A stretch of 64,000 nt of DNA, taken from an uncultured Dorea sp. (GTDB taxonomy: Bacteria > Bacillota > Clostridia > Lachnospirales > Lachnospiraceae). The notes below the pieces were generated by a model, which saw only the letters and a list, made by a program, of their open reading frames with translations, did not search any database and was not told where the DNA came from. Location: positions 1 to 64,000 of the forward strand of contig CAJUAM010000002.1 of the NCBI GenBank assembly GCA_910584615.1, read 5' to 3'. Shown here one piece after another: positions 17,205 through 25,779 of the stretch. Numbering within the stretch: the stretch's first letter is position 1; each line of letters starts with the position of its first letter. The translations under genes and the position numbers were made by a program.

Positions 17205-19199
17205 TTACCCTACAATCTTATAATACTCTCTCGCCGTCACTCCAAACACTGCCGCGTAAAACACTGCGAACACTGCAACCGTCACCACCGCGCATAAAAG
17301 AAACAGCGGTACATTCACCATATTAAGGACTGCCAGAAGTTTTGTTATAACCTTGAACGCTACCGCGATATGGACGACTGCTGCCATAAGAGGCAGGAAA
17401 AATACCATCAGCACCTGACTCCTTATAGACTGGCGTACTTCTTTCTTACTCATGCCCACTTTCTGCATGATCTGGTAACGCTCCCTGTCATCATACCCTT
17501 CTGATATCTGTTTGTAATAGATGATCAGAACCGTAGCCATCAAAAACATAAAGCCAAGATAAAGCCCTATAAAGAATAGACCTCCATACACGTCGTAAAA
17601 CGACTCCTGCTCTATCTCACGCCCGTCGCTGTAACTTTCTGGCACCTCGTCCTCTATACGCTTTTTTATAGCTTCCGCCGCTTTCATGCGGTCTTTCCTT
17701 GTGCCTTTCAGATCAAAGCAAACTTTATACTGTACCTTTATCCTATCAAGCTGAGGATTTCCTCCTTTCAACCCTTTATAAGCGAAATCCAGATATTTCT
17801 GGATTTGCTTTTCATCTTTCACAACAACATAATATCCGCCTATGACTCTGGAAGAATTCTTTTTTTCAATGGAAAGTGTATCAAGTTCTTCTGCCACTTT
17901 ATAAGATTCCCCTGCTATCTCAGCCACATCTCCTGCTTTCTTTGCGTCTACATCTGTGTTATATAGAAGTATTTCTCCTTCGCCTAAAGATACATTTCGT
18001 TTTTCCAGCGCATTATAATCTGCCAGCGGGATCATCACAAGCTCATAGAGATTTTCATTGCCGCTGTATACATCCTCATCTACAGCAATGTCAAATGAAT
18101 TTCCCTCTTTAATCACAATCGCTTCGCCATAATGATATTCTACCCTTCCATTTTCAGAAACTCCTGCCCGTCTTACTTCCTCTTCAATGATACTCCCAAT
18201 CTTCTCTTCGCGCATCGTATCAGGATTGAAAGCAGTCACCTCAAACTCTCTGGGGTATCTGGTCTTAAGGATATCGTCCATTCCCATATACATACATATG
18301 GTAGTAGAAATCATCACAAGCACCATCGTACTCAAGATACAGATATTGGCAAGTCCCACCGCATTCTGCTTCATACGGTAGATCATACCCGATACTGCCG
18401 TAAAATTTTTGAACTTATAGTAAAAACTTTTCTTTTTTTTCAATACTTTTAACAGCGCGATACTCCCTGCCGCAAACAGCGCATATGTTCCTAAGATCAC
18501 ACACACAACTGCCACAAAAAACAACTGGATCGCTTTCAGCGGCGATTCTGTAGTAAACGCCACATAATAACCATAACCAACCAGAATCACACCTGCCGCC
18601 GCAAGAAGCCGCTTTGTCTTAGGTTCCCGCTCACCTTCATTTCCTCCCCTAAGAAGCTCCACAGGATTAGAAAGTCTGATCTGCCAAAGGTTATAAAAAA
18701 GTGTCAGACAAAATATAATGCTGAACAATATCAATGTACGGACAATCGCTGTTCCCGATATCTTAAAATCCATATTCACATCATAGTGCAGGATCTTTAA
18801 AAGTACAAGCCACATCAATTTACTAAAAAGGATTCCCCCCACAATCCCGGCACCGATACTTAACATTGCCGTCACAATTGTTTCCACAGACAACATCTTC
18901 GCGATATGCGCTTTTCCCATACCGAGAATATTGTACATTCCCATCTCTTTTTTCCTGCGTTTTATTAAAAAGCTGTTAGTGTAAAACAAAAAAATGACTG
19001 AAAATACCATCACTACTATAACCGCATAGGAAAGTATCAATTTCACATTATGCCATCTTACACTTTCATTTCCGGACAGTGCTTCTATAATATAATACAT
19101 CATGACAGTAAGGATTGCCGTCAATATATAAGGAACATATGTCTTTCGGTTATTTTTAAGATTTGTAAATGCAAGTTTTGTATATACAGACCTATTCAC
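17205..19199 (-). CDS. bceB: BceB-type ABC transporter permease (peptide antibiotic detoxification)
   Basis: Permease of a Bce-type transporter that both frees lipid II-cycle intermediates from peptide antibiotics such as bacitracin and signals to its sensor kinase. The 664-residue protein has ten predicted membrane helices in the FtsX/BceB layout: helix 1, a group of three, helices 5-7 and 8-10, and a large extracellular loop of about 200 residues (roughly 310-520). GTG 19199 is preferred because AGGAGG lies 8 bases upstream; GTG 19208 overlaps that site. Overlaps bceA by 8 bases. Confidence 0.9.
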   Translation of the reverse strand: MNRSVYTKLAFTNLKNNRKTYVPYILTAILTVMMYYIIEALSGNESVRWHNVKLILSYAVIVVMVFSVIFLFYTNSFLIKRRKKEMGMYNILGMGKAHIAKMLSVETIVTAMLSIGAGIVGGILFSKLMWLVLLKILHYDVNMDFKISGTAIVRTLILFSIIFCLTLFYNLWQIRLSNPVELLRGGNEGEREPKTKRLLAAAGVILVGYGYYVAFTTESPLKAIQLFFVAVVCVILGTYALFAAGSIALLKVLKKKKSFYYKFKNFTAVSGMIYRMKQNAVGLANICILSTMVLVMISTTICMYMGMDDILKTRYPREFEVTAFNPDTMREEKIGSIIEEEVRRAGVSENGRVEYHYGEAIVIKEGNSFDIAVDEDVYSGNENLYELVMIPLADYNALEKRNVSLGEGEILLYNTDVDAKKAGDVAEIAGESYKVAEELDTLSIEKKNSSRVIGGYYVVVKDEKQIQKYLDFAYKGLKGGNPQLDRIKVQYKVCFDLKGTRKDRMKAAEAIKKRIEDEVPESYSDGREIEQESFYDVYGGLFFIGLYLGFMFLMATVLIIYYKQISEGYDDRERYQIMQKVGMSKKEVRQSIRSQVLMVFFLPLMAAVVHIAVAFKVITKLLAVLNMVNVPLFLLCAVVTVAVFAVFYAAVFGVTAREYYKIVG

Positions 19200-19959
19200 G
19201 CTTATCACCTCCTGTTGTCAATACCGTAAGAGTGTCGGAAATCTTCTGGTACATCTGTTCATTAGAAAGATTCCCCCTGTATAACTGGTGAAATACTTCC
19301 CCATCCTTAATGAACAGGATCCTGTCTGCATTGCTGGCTGCCTTTACACTGTGGGTAACCATAAGGATCGTCTGACCATCTTCATTTATCTTTGTAAAAA
19401 GCTTCATCAGCTCATCTGCCGCTCTGGAATCAAGCGCCCCTGTCGGTTCATCCGCCAAGATCAACTGCGGTTTCGTAATCAGCGCTCTGGCGACTGCCGC
19501 CCTCTGCTTTTGCCCGCCTGACACCTCATACGGATACTTTTCCAGAAGTTCTCCAATCCCAAGCACCTTCGCAATGGGAAAAAGGCGCTTTTCCATCTCT
19601 TCATAACTCCTTCCGGATAATACCAGCGGAAGGAATATATTATCCTTAAGAGAAAACGTATCCAGAAGATTAAAGTCCTGAAACACAAAACCCAGGTTCT
19701 GCCTCCTGAAAGCCGCCAGCTCCCGCTCCTTTACCTGACTTAAATCCCGTCCTTTCAGCAATACCCTGCCGCCGCTTGGTCTATCAAGTGCTGCCAGTAT
19801 ATTGAGCAGCGTCGTCTTTCCGGATCCCGACTCCCCCATGATCGCTACATATTCTCTTGGTTCCACAGAAAAATTCACATCCTTAAGTGCCTCCACCTTA
19901 TTGCCGCCGAATCTCGCCGTGTATATTTTTCTAACATTTTTCACATCTAACAGTGCCAT
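19192..19959 (-). CDS. bceA: BceA-type ABC transporter ATPase
   Basis: ATPase partner of the BceB permease. A 255-residue protein with Walker A GESGSGKTT, Q-loop VFQDFNLLDTF, signature VSGGQKQRAAVARAL and Walker B LILADEPTGALDS. The LolD/MacB-like pattern is typical of BceA. It overlaps bceB by 8 bases. A promoter with TATAAT and a perfect BceR-type operator lies in the 211-base gap upstream, so the ABC genes can be induced separately from bceRS. Confidence 0.94.
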   Translation of the reverse strand: MALLDVKNVRKIYTARFGGNKVEALKDVNFSVEPREYVAIMGESGSGKTTLLNILAALDRPSGGRVLLKGRDLSQVKERELAAFRRQNLGFVFQDFNLLDTFSLKDNIFLPLVLSGRSYEEMEKRLFPIAKVLGIGELLEKYPYEVSGGQKQRAAVARALITKPQLILADEPTGALDSRAADELMKLFTKINEDGQTILMVTHSVKAASNADRILFIKDGEVFHQLYRGNLSNEQMYQKISDTLTVLTTGGDKRE

Positions 19960-20052
19960 ATATTTTACCTTCCTTCCTATATTTTTTAACCCTATAAAGG
20001 CTTTCTTCTGTTTGCGACCTGCTTCTTACTCTTATTTGCCTTCGCTGATCAT

Positions 20053-20081
20053 ATTATAAAAAAAGAGAAAATGTATATCCA
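20053..20081 (-). promoter_or_regulatory. bceAB promoter
   Basis: Minus-strand TGGATA (20081-20076), 17-base spacer, perfect TATAAT (20058-20053). The weak -35 is typical of a promoter needing an activator. The BceR-type box is centred about 74 bases upstream of the expected start of transcription. Confidence 0.6.
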
Positions 20082-20106
20082 TTGATTTAGATTACATTTT
20101 CTCTTT
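20062..20106 (-). terminator. Terminator-like hairpin after bceRS, overlapping the bceAB promoter
   Basis: 14-bp arms AAAGAGAAAATGTA / TACATTTTCTCTTT with a 17-base loop, followed on the minus strand by a T-run. The loop contains the -35 of the bceAB promoter and the T-run leads straight into its -10, so termination of bceRS and initiation of bceAB share the same sequence. Confidence 0.65.
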
Positions 20107-20112
20107 CTAAAC

Positions 20113-20126
20113 TTACATTTCTGTAA
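20113..20126. promoter_or_regulatory. BceR-type operator TTACA-TTTC-TGTAA
   Basis: A perfect match to the TNACA-N4-TGTAA box described for BceR-like regulators of Firmicutes, located between bceS and bceA upstream of the bceAB promoter. Confidence 0.75.
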
Positions 20127-20170
20127 GAAATCCTAAACAACCAGCTATTTTGATCCATCTTATATTCCAT

Positions 20171-21244
20171 CTAAGCAATGATAAAACTCTCCTTACGTTC
20201 AAGCCTGATATAAGCCTTCGTCCCTTTCCCAACTTCTGACTCAAGCCATATCCCGTGCCGCAGCTTATCTATGACAGTCTTACATAGATAAAGCCCGATG
20301 CCCGTTGATTTTTTATTCTCTCTCCCATTATATCCGGTAAACCCTTTTTCAAATACACGAGGCAGATCCTCCGGCCATATGCCGATCCCTGTATCTTCTA
20401 TCACAAGGCATCCGCTCTCCATATAAATGGAAATACTGCCTTGCCGGGTGTATTTAAGCGCATTGGATAACAACTGCTCTATAACGAATGTCAGCCATTT
20501 TTCATCCGTAAGCACTTCTTGCTTTACCGTCCCATAATTTAACTTGATCTTCTGCAGGATAAACATCTGGGAATATTTCTTCACCGCCTGGCGTATGATA
20601 TCATCCAGTTCATACGTCTTAAACACAAAATCCGAAGTCATGTCTGTAGTCCGAAGATAAGTGAGCACCATCTCCACATACTGCTCGATTTTAAAAACCT
20701 CCGGCTTCATCTCCCTGATCAGTCCAAAGATCCTCTCACTGTCAGTCTGCGCACACTTTTGGGAATCCTTTTCTGCCCCTCCTCCTAATGTATACGACTG
20801 AAGAAGCACCTTTAACGCCGCTATAGGAGTCTTGATCTGATGCGCCCACATTCCGTAATAATCTTCTATCTCTTTTTTAAACTCTCTGCCGGCAGATTCC
20901 AGTTCCACTTTATCATGATACATCTTCTTCAAAATCCTCTGATAGTCCTCTTCTATGACAGACAATGGCACTGGCAGGCCATAAAGCTCCTCCGAAGCTT
21001 TTTTCTCCGTCTCAAGCAATGCCTCATGCTGTCTTTTGTATCTGGTAAATCTCATCACTTCCCATGCAAGAAACCATACAAATGACAGCAAAAACGCGTA
21101 TTTAACTGCATCTGCGCGGATATTGTAAAGAAAAAAAATTATAGGAAATACGCACATAAAACCTATATACATTATAAATTCAGACAGCCTTTCTTTTAGA
21201 TAACTGTCCAGAATATTTATCGTCCTGCCCAATGATCTGTTCAT
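20171..21244 (-). CDS. bceS: BceS-type intramembrane-sensing histidine kinase
   Basis: A 357-residue kinase with two closely spaced membrane helices (about 24-41 and 46-64) and almost no extracellular loop, the hallmark of kinases that sense through an associated BceAB transporter. The H-box is HQIKTPIAAL with H135; ATPase motifs include NALKYT, DTGIGI and STGIGLYL. Its start overlaps the bceR stop by 4 bases. Adjacent bceAB genes support the assignment; the actual antibiotic sensed is unknown. Confidence 0.93.
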   Translation of the reverse strand: MNRSLGRTINILDSYLKERLSEFIMYIGFMCVFPIIFFLYNIRADAVKYAFLLSFVWFLAWEVMRFTRYKRQHEALLETEKKASEELYGLPVPLSVIEEDYQRILKKMYHDKVELESAGREFKKEIEDYYGMWAHQIKTPIAALKVLLQSYTLGGGAEKDSQKCAQTDSERIFGLIREMKPEVFKIEQYVEMVLTYLRTTDMTSDFVFKTYELDDIIRQAVKKYSQMFILQKIKLNYGTVKQEVLTDEKWLTFVIEQLLSNALKYTRQGSISIYMESGCLVIEDTGIGIWPEDLPRVFEKGFTGYNGRENKKSTGIGLYLCKTVIDKLRHGIWLESEVGKGTKAYIRLERKESFIIA

Positions 21245-21918
21245 TCTATGATATATCCTATTCCTTTCTTCGTCTTTATCACATCTGTGATCCCCATAGA
21301 ATCTAATTTTCTCCGAAGCCTTGTCACATTTACTGTAAGCGTATTATCATCAATAAACTCATCGCTCTCCCATAATCTCTCGATGATCTCATCCCTTGAA
21401 ACGATCCGTCCGGACTTTTCCATCAAAAGTTTAAGGATGCGGAACTCATTTTTTGTAAGCTCCTTTTCCTGCCCTTTAAAATTCACAACGGCAGTATCAA
21501 GCTTTAAAACTATGCCCTTGCATTCTATTACTTCCACCGTGCCCTGAAAAGAATACGCCCGTCTGAGTACCGCCTGCACCTTCGCCGTTACCACATTCAA
21601 ATCAAAAGGCTTCTCGATAAACTCATCGCCGCCCATATTCATAGCCATTACAATATTCATATTATCGTTCGCGGAAGACAGAAAGACAATCGGCACCTTG
21701 GATATCTTCCTAATCTCCTGGCACCAGTGAAATCCGTTAAAAAGCGGAAGCATAATATCAAGGATCACAAGCTGCGGATCAAACTCTATAAATCCTTCGA
21801 TAATATTTTTAAAGTCTGTCGCGTACTCCGCCTCATAATTCCATTTTTTAAGATGCTCTGCAAGTGACCTTGCTATCGTCATATCATCCTCAACAATAAA
21901 AATCCTGTACACCGTCAT
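21241..21918 (-). CDS. bceR: BceR-type response regulator
   Basis: OmpR-family regulator, 225 residues: receiver domain with phosphoacceptor D54 and a C-terminal winged helix ending in KKGIGYIIE. The receiver and effector domains match the BceR group and the gene overlaps bceS by 4 bases. It likely binds the TTACA-N4-TGTAA box upstream of bceA. ATG 21918 is preceded by GAGAGGAG. The start region lies in the loop of a long inverted repeat, described separately. Confidence 0.93.
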   Translation of the reverse strand: MTVYRIFIVEDDMTIARSLAEHLKKWNYEAEYATDFKNIIEGFIEFDPQLVILDIMLPLFNGFHWCQEIRKISKVPIVFLSSANDNMNIVMAMNMGGDEFIEKPFDLNVVTAKVQAVLRRAYSFQGTVEVIECKGIVLKLDTAVVNFKGQEKELTKNEFRILKLLMEKSGRIVSRDEIIERLWESDEFIDDNTLTVNVTRLRRKLDSMGITDVIKTKKGIGYIIE

Positions 21919-21954
21919 CCGCTCCTCTCACAGATAACAGTATACAGGATTTTT
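21898..21954 (-). repeat. 15-bp inverted repeat enclosing the bceR ribosome site and start codon
   Basis: Arms at 21898-21912 and 21940-21954 (AAAAATCCTGTACAC against GTATACAGGATTTTT) match at 14 of 15 positions, with a G-U pair for the other. The 27-base loop holds the bceR Shine-Dalgarno sequence and ATG. On the minus strand the 3' arm ends in a T-run inside the bceR coding region. It may terminate murA transcription or limit bceR translation. Confidence 0.6.
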
Positions 21955-21975
21955 GTTATTTTTTAAAGCCGTTAA

Positions 21976-23268
21976 TCAACTTACCTTCAATTTAAACTTC
22001 TGGATCTGTCTTTCCGTCTCAACCATCTCCATCACAGCCCCGATACTGCGAAGCTTCTCATCAAATCTCTCGTAACCTCTCTGGATATATACAATATCAT
22101 CTACGATCGTAATTCCCTCTGCCGCAAGTCCTGCAATACAAAGCGCGGCTCCGGCACGAAGATCCGGCGCGCTCACTCTTGCACCTGAAAATTCTTTCAC
22201 ACCCTCAATCGTCGCGGAATTCCCTTCAATCTTTACACTTCCGCCCATTCTCGCAAGCTCATCCAGATATTTAAAACGATTTTCGAAAATACTCTCTGTA
22301 ATCGTACTTGTCCCTTTGCACAAAGCTAACGTCACACCGATCTGAGGCTGCATGTCTGTAGGAAATCCCGGATATGGAAGTGTCTTTACATGGGTGCTTC
22401 TAAGGCCTCCCTTAGACACTACACGCACTGCATCGTCAAACTCCTCAACTTCACATCCTATCTCCAAAAGCTTCGCAATAGTCGCTTCAAGATGCTTTGG
22501 AATAACATTGAGAACTGTCACGTCTCCTCTGGTCGCAGCTGCCGCGAACATAAAGGTCCCTGCTTCTATCTGATCAGGAATCACTGAATAATCCGTTCCG
22601 TGAAGACTTTTCACACCGCGGATCTTGATCACGTCTGTACCGGCTCCCCTGATATTAGCGCCCATACTGTTCAGGAAATTAGCGACATCAACAACATGCG
22701 GCTCTTTTGCCACATTCTCCATGATCGTCAGCCCATCCGCCATCGTAGCCGCCATCATCACATTAATCGTAGCACCAACGCTTACAACATCAAAATAAAT
22801 ATGCTTTCCCACTAAGCGGTCTGATTCCGCAATAATTTTCCCATGCTCAATATCCACATCCGCGCCAAGGGCACGAAACCCTTTCAAATGCTGGTCGATA
22901 GGTCTGCTTCCAATATTGCAGCCTCCCGGAAGAGCTACCTCCGCATGCTTATATTTTCCAAGCAGCGCGCCGAGCAGATAATAAGATGCCCGGATCTTTT
23001 TTATATAATCGTATTCTATACTGAAATCTTTGATTCCTCTTCCGTTGATCGTAACCGTATGCCGGTCAACCCGGTGCACATTTGCGCCAATGCCTTCAAT
23101 CGCGTTCAAAAGCACATTGATATCATTCACATCCGGAAGATTATCAATACGTACTGTATCATCTGTCATAATACCTGCCGCCAGAATCGCGAGGGCCGCA
23201 TTCTTCGCTCCGCCAATCTCAACCTCTCCTACCAACGGGTGTCCGCCTTTTATAATATATTGCTCCAT
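21976..23268 (-). CDS. murA: UDP-N-acetylglucosamine 1-carboxyvinyltransferase
   Basis: First committed step of peptidoglycan synthesis: transfers enolpyruvate from PEP to UDP-GlcNAc. The 430-residue protein has the inside-out alpha/beta barrel pattern, the KNAALAILAA N-terminal motif and the catalytic cysteine C117 in GGCNIGSRPID, the residue alkylated by fosfomycin, so a sensitive-type enzyme is expected. ATG 23268 has GAGGTG at proper spacing; the longer frame adds six unconserved residues. Many Firmicutes carry two MurA copies, and the paralogue group is not determined here. Confidence 0.96.
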   Translation of the reverse strand: MEQYIIKGGHPLVGEVEIGGAKNAALAILAAGIMTDDTVRIDNLPDVNDINVLLNAIEGIGANVHRVDRHTVTINGRGIKDFSIEYDYIKKIRASYYLLGALLGKYKHAEVALPGGCNIGSRPIDQHLKGFRALGADVDIEHGKIIAESDRLVGKHIYFDVVSVGATINVMMAATMADGLTIMENVAKEPHVVDVANFLNSMGANIRGAGTDVIKIRGVKSLHGTDYSVIPDQIEAGTFMFAAAATRGDVTVLNVIPKHLEATIAKLLEIGCEVEEFDDAVRVVSKGGLRSTHVKTLPYPGFPTDMQPQIGVTLALCKGTSTITESIFENRFKYLDELARMGGSVKIEGNSATIEGVKEFSGARVSAPDLRAGAALCIAGLAAEGITIVDDIVYIQRGYERFDEKLRSIGAVMEMVETERQIQKFKLKVS

Positions 23269-23404
23269 ACATACACCTCGACACAAACTTATTCTATATC
23301 AAACCATCGCATCTTACTCTGTAAGATATGTAATTTACTATATTCATACTTGCTTATTATAGCACAAAATCCGGAATTGTAAAATCTTTTTTACAATTGT
23401 GTAA

Positions 23405-23920
23405 CTAATCCGTAACATATCCGCTATTCTGTAAGGTATTAAGCACAAGCTCAAACGTATCTTCCAAGCTTACACCGTCCTCGCATATGGTAATATCCGC
23501 ATACTTTTCAAAAAGAACTGTGCGTTCATTATACAGTTCCTCAAGTGTCTGGTCCTTTTTAAGGACCACTCCTCGTTTTCTTGCGTTTCCAAGTCTATTA
23601 CTTATTGTTTCAAAAGAGGCTTTCAAATATACGATGGTTCCAATCTCTTTATAATGTTTCATCGCATTTTCACAATATATAACACTTCCTCCCGGAGCAA
23701 TCACAGAGCGCTCCGCCTGAACCTCCGCATTAACGCGGTCTTCAATTTTTAAAAATTTTTCCAGGCCCTCCTGAGCAATGATTTCCCTTAAGAGCTTCTT
23801 TTCCTTTTCCTGGATCAGCAGATCTGTGTCTATAAAATTGTAACCCAGATGCTTCGCCGTCACTACGCCTATCGTGCTCTTCCCAGCAGCAGGCATACCA
23901 ATAAATATGATATTTCTCAT
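23405..23920 (-). CDS. aroK: Shikimate kinase
   Basis: Phosphorylates shikimate in the aromatic amino acid pathway. The 171-residue protein has the P-loop GMPAAGKST (8-16), the shikimate-binding DTDLLIQ segment, and the GGSVIY glycine motif following conserved residues. The lid region contains RKRGVVLKK rather than a canonical RPLL, so substrate identity is slightly less certain than the fold. ATG 23920 is preceded by GGGGAG. The gene stands alone; other aro genes are not in the window. Confidence 0.85.
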   Translation of the reverse strand: MRNIIFIGMPAAGKSTIGVVTAKHLGYNFIDTDLLIQEKEKKLLREIIAQEGLEKFLKIEDRVNAEVQAERSVIAPGGSVIYCENAMKHYKEIGTIVYLKASFETISNRLGNARKRGVVLKKDQTLEELYNERTVLFEKYADITICEDGVSLEDTFELVLNTLQNSGYVTD

Positions 23921-23995
23921 ATCCGACTCCCCTTATAAGTGATCAAATGACATTTTATCATATCTTTTTCTATCCGTCTACCATAAATCTTTAAA

Positions 23996-24034
23996 GGACT
24001 GCGCACATATGTTCGCGATTATTTTGCGCAGCCC
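23996..24034 (-). terminator. Terminator after the rpsR-linked small gene
   Basis: 10-bp stem GGGCTGCGCA / TGCGCAGTCC (one G-U pair) on the minus strand with a 19-base loop, followed by TTTAAAG. It lies 30 bases after the stop at 24064. Confidence 0.6.
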
Positions 24035-24063
24035 TGCTTTAAGCACCATTATCTATCCAGACA

Positions 24064-24420
24064 TTAATATAATTTTTTTCGGTAATGCCGGTGTTCACAA
24101 CGTCTCTGACATAGTTCCTGAAATGCCATGACCTGTATCAGTTCCATCAGCCATTCTCCAGGATTTTCTTCCTCCTTCTTGGCTTTATCGTAAATCCTCC
24201 GGCACATCAGCCGAAGCTGCAGCCTATCCGGATACTCATCAAACATCATACTTCCATCATACTCTAAGCGGTCACATTCCTCTTCTACAAACGGAAGCAG
24301 ACGTTTCGCCGTGTCAGGATACACACTCTTCATATAAGAGTAATCCCGGCGGAGCATCCTGTCGTCATCACCAGGTATCGGCATCTGGTACACCATATAA
24401 AAGGGCAGTCTCTGATCCAT
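24064..24420 (-). CDS. Conserved small protein of unknown function
   Basis: A 118-residue hydrophilic protein rich in Arg, Glu, Met and Tyr, with an N-terminal MDQRLPFYMVYQMP segment and a mostly helical remainder; no signal peptide or membrane helix. ATG 24420 has AAGGAG 9 bases upstream; ATG 24426 is too close to it. It is flanked by terminators on both sides, so it is probably a single-gene unit between rpsR and aroK. The tyrosine- and methionine-rich composition recalls small coat-associated proteins, but I cannot assign a function. Confidence 0.7.
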   Translation of the reverse strand: MDQRLPFYMVYQMPIPGDDDRMLRRDYSYMKSVYPDTAKRLLPFVEEECDRLEYDGSMMFDEYPDRLQLRLMCRRIYDKAKKEEENPGEWLMELIQVMAFQELCQRRCEHRHYRKKLY

Positions 24421-24488
24421 GTACATACACTCCTTGCGCTGGTATCTGTTTTATTATATGTAAATTTTTCAAAAACGTTAGCGCGCGC

Positions 24489-24537
24489 AAAAAAAGAAGG
24501 AAGCCTTTCAGACCAAAACAGTCTAAAAGATTCCCTC
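24489..24537 (-). terminator. Terminator after rpsR
   Basis: Imperfect long stem starting GGGAATCTTTTAGAC and closing GTCTGAAAGGCTTCC on the minus strand, followed by a run of seven T's, just after the rpsR stop. Confidence 0.75.
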
Positions 24538-24549
24538 TTAAATCATATC

Positions 24550-24816
24550 TTAATCCTGAACATACGGCATCAAAGCAATATGACGCGCTCTCTTGATCGC
24601 TACTGTAAGCGCTCTCTGATGCTTCGCGCAGTTTCCTGTGATCCTTCTGGGAAGGATCTTACCTCTTTCAGAAATATATTTTCTTAACTTTGCTACATCT
24701 TTGTAATCAATCTCGTTATTCTCTTTACCGCAGAATACACAGACTTTTTTTCTTCTGCGTCCGCCGCTTCTTCTTCCTCTGCCGCCTTCCGGACGGTTTG
24801 ATTTATCGTAAGCCAT
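24550..24816 (-). CDS. rpsR: 30S ribosomal protein S18
   Basis: An 88-residue basic ribosomal protein with the S18 core (KVCVFCGKEN...DYKDVAKLRKYISERGKILPRRITG). The CxxC pair suggests the zinc-capable form. ATG 24816 is preceded by AAGGAGGAG. Last gene of the conserved rpsF-ssb-rpsR operon; S18 pairs with S6 in the ribosomal platform and can bind its own operon leader. Confidence 0.97.
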   Translation of the reverse strand: MAYDKSNRPEGGRGRRSGGRRRKKVCVFCGKENNEIDYKDVAKLRKYISERGKILPRRITGNCAKHQRALTVAIKRARHIALMPYVQD

Positions 24817-24868
24817 CTTAGTTCTCCTCCTTACTTTATAAAATCGTGGATATTCCCTTTACTCCTGA

Positions 24869-25324
24869 TCAATTAAATGGTAATTCCTCATCTATCCCGT
24901 CCGGGATATTCATGAAGCCGTCGCCTGCATCAGGCATCGATGCCGGAGCCGGTGTGGGCGCTGACTGGCGGAATCCCCCTGCATTCGCATCGCTTGTCGC
25001 TTTGCTCTCGGCAAATTCCTGATCTTCAACTACAACATCCGTCGTATATACTTTCTGACCGTCCTTATTCGTATAACTTCCTGTCTGGATACGTCCGGTC
25101 ACAACAACTTTAAGTCCCTGGCGAAAATACCTCTCCGCAAACTCAGCGCTTCTGCCAAAAGCAACACAGCCGATAAAATCTGCTGTCTGCTCACCGTCAT
25201 TGTTACGTCTGAACCTGCGGTCAACCGCCAATGTATATCTCGCGATTGCCATAGAATTCTCGCTCTGTGAATACCTCACTTCCGGGTCTCTCGTTAAGCG
25301 TCCCATCAAAATTACTTTATTCAT
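24869..25324 (-). CDS. ssb: Single-stranded DNA-binding protein
   Basis: A 151-residue SSB: N-terminal OB-fold (1-105, MNKVILMGRLTRDPEVRY) and a Gly/Pro/Ala-rich linker ending in an acidic tip DEELPFN, the partner-binding tail (canonical D-D-hydrophobic-P-F with one extra terminal residue). Its place between rpsF and rpsR identifies the primary replicative copy. Confidence 0.97.
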   Translation of the reverse strand: MNKVILMGRLTRDPEVRYSQSENSMAIARYTLAVDRRFRRNNDGEQTADFIGCVAFGRSAEFAERYFRQGLKVVVTGRIQTGSYTNKDGQKVYTTDVVVEDQEFAESKATSDANAGGFRQSAPTPAPASMPDAGDGFMNIPDGIDEELPFN

Positions 25325-25344
25325 ATTCTACCTCTACTTCCTGC

Positions 25345-25632
25345 TTATGCTTCCTGTCTAACGCATAAATATCTGATCACATTATCCATGATGCGAATTC
25401 TCTGCTCGATTTCGCCTGGAGTCTCAGCATCAGACTCGAAGTGGATGAAATAATAATATCCTTCTTTCATCTTCTGAATCTCGTAAGCTAATCTCTTCTT
25501 ACCCCATTCATCAATGTCTGAGATCTGGCCGCCGAAACGCTCTACTAAAGCTTTTACCTTTTCGATCACCTGTGCTCTCTCATCATCTTCGATTTTTGCA
25601 CTGACAACAACAGCTAATTCATATTTATTCAT
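25345..25632 (-). CDS. rpsF: 30S ribosomal protein S6
   Basis: A 95-residue S6 protein with the typical MNKYELAVVV start, the WGKKRLAYEI motif and the YYYFIHF strand. It forms a heterodimer with S18, encoded two genes downstream. A structured leader of about 90 bases and a sigma-A promoter precede it. Confidence 0.97.
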   Translation of the reverse strand: MNKYELAVVVSAKIEDDERAQVIEKVKALVERFGGQISDIDEWGKKRLAYEIQKMKEGYYYFIHFESDAETPGEIEQRIRIMDNVIRYLCVRQEA

Positions 25633-25663
25633 GTCGTCTCCTGCACCTCCTTCTGGTCTTTTG

Positions 25664-25724
25664 GCTCCCGCTCATATCCGCGGGAGCAAGGATATCCGTA
25701 CCGTACTCGGAATTACATACGGTA
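25664..25724 (-). promoter_or_regulatory. Structured rpsF leader, candidate S6:S18 regulatory RNA
   Basis: Two perfect hairpins in the 5' leader: TACCGTA / TACGGTA (25699-25705 with 25718-25724, loop containing TTCCGAG on the minus strand) and GCTCCCGC / GCGGGAGC (25664-25671 with 25680-25687). Bacterial rpsF leaders often carry an S6:S18-binding hairpin with a CCG element. The match here is by position and a CCG in the loop only. Confidence 0.4.
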
Positions 25725-25750
25725 TGAATTTCAATGTATCACAATTAGAT

Positions 25751-25779
25751 ATGTTAACATACTCTGATGCCTGTTTCAA
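25751..25779 (-). promoter_or_regulatory. Promoter of rpsF-ssb-rpsR
   Basis: Minus-strand TTGAAA (25779-25774), 17-base spacer, TAACAT (25756-25751). A 12-bp palindrome TATGTTAACATA (25750-25761) overlaps the -10. Confidence 0.5.
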
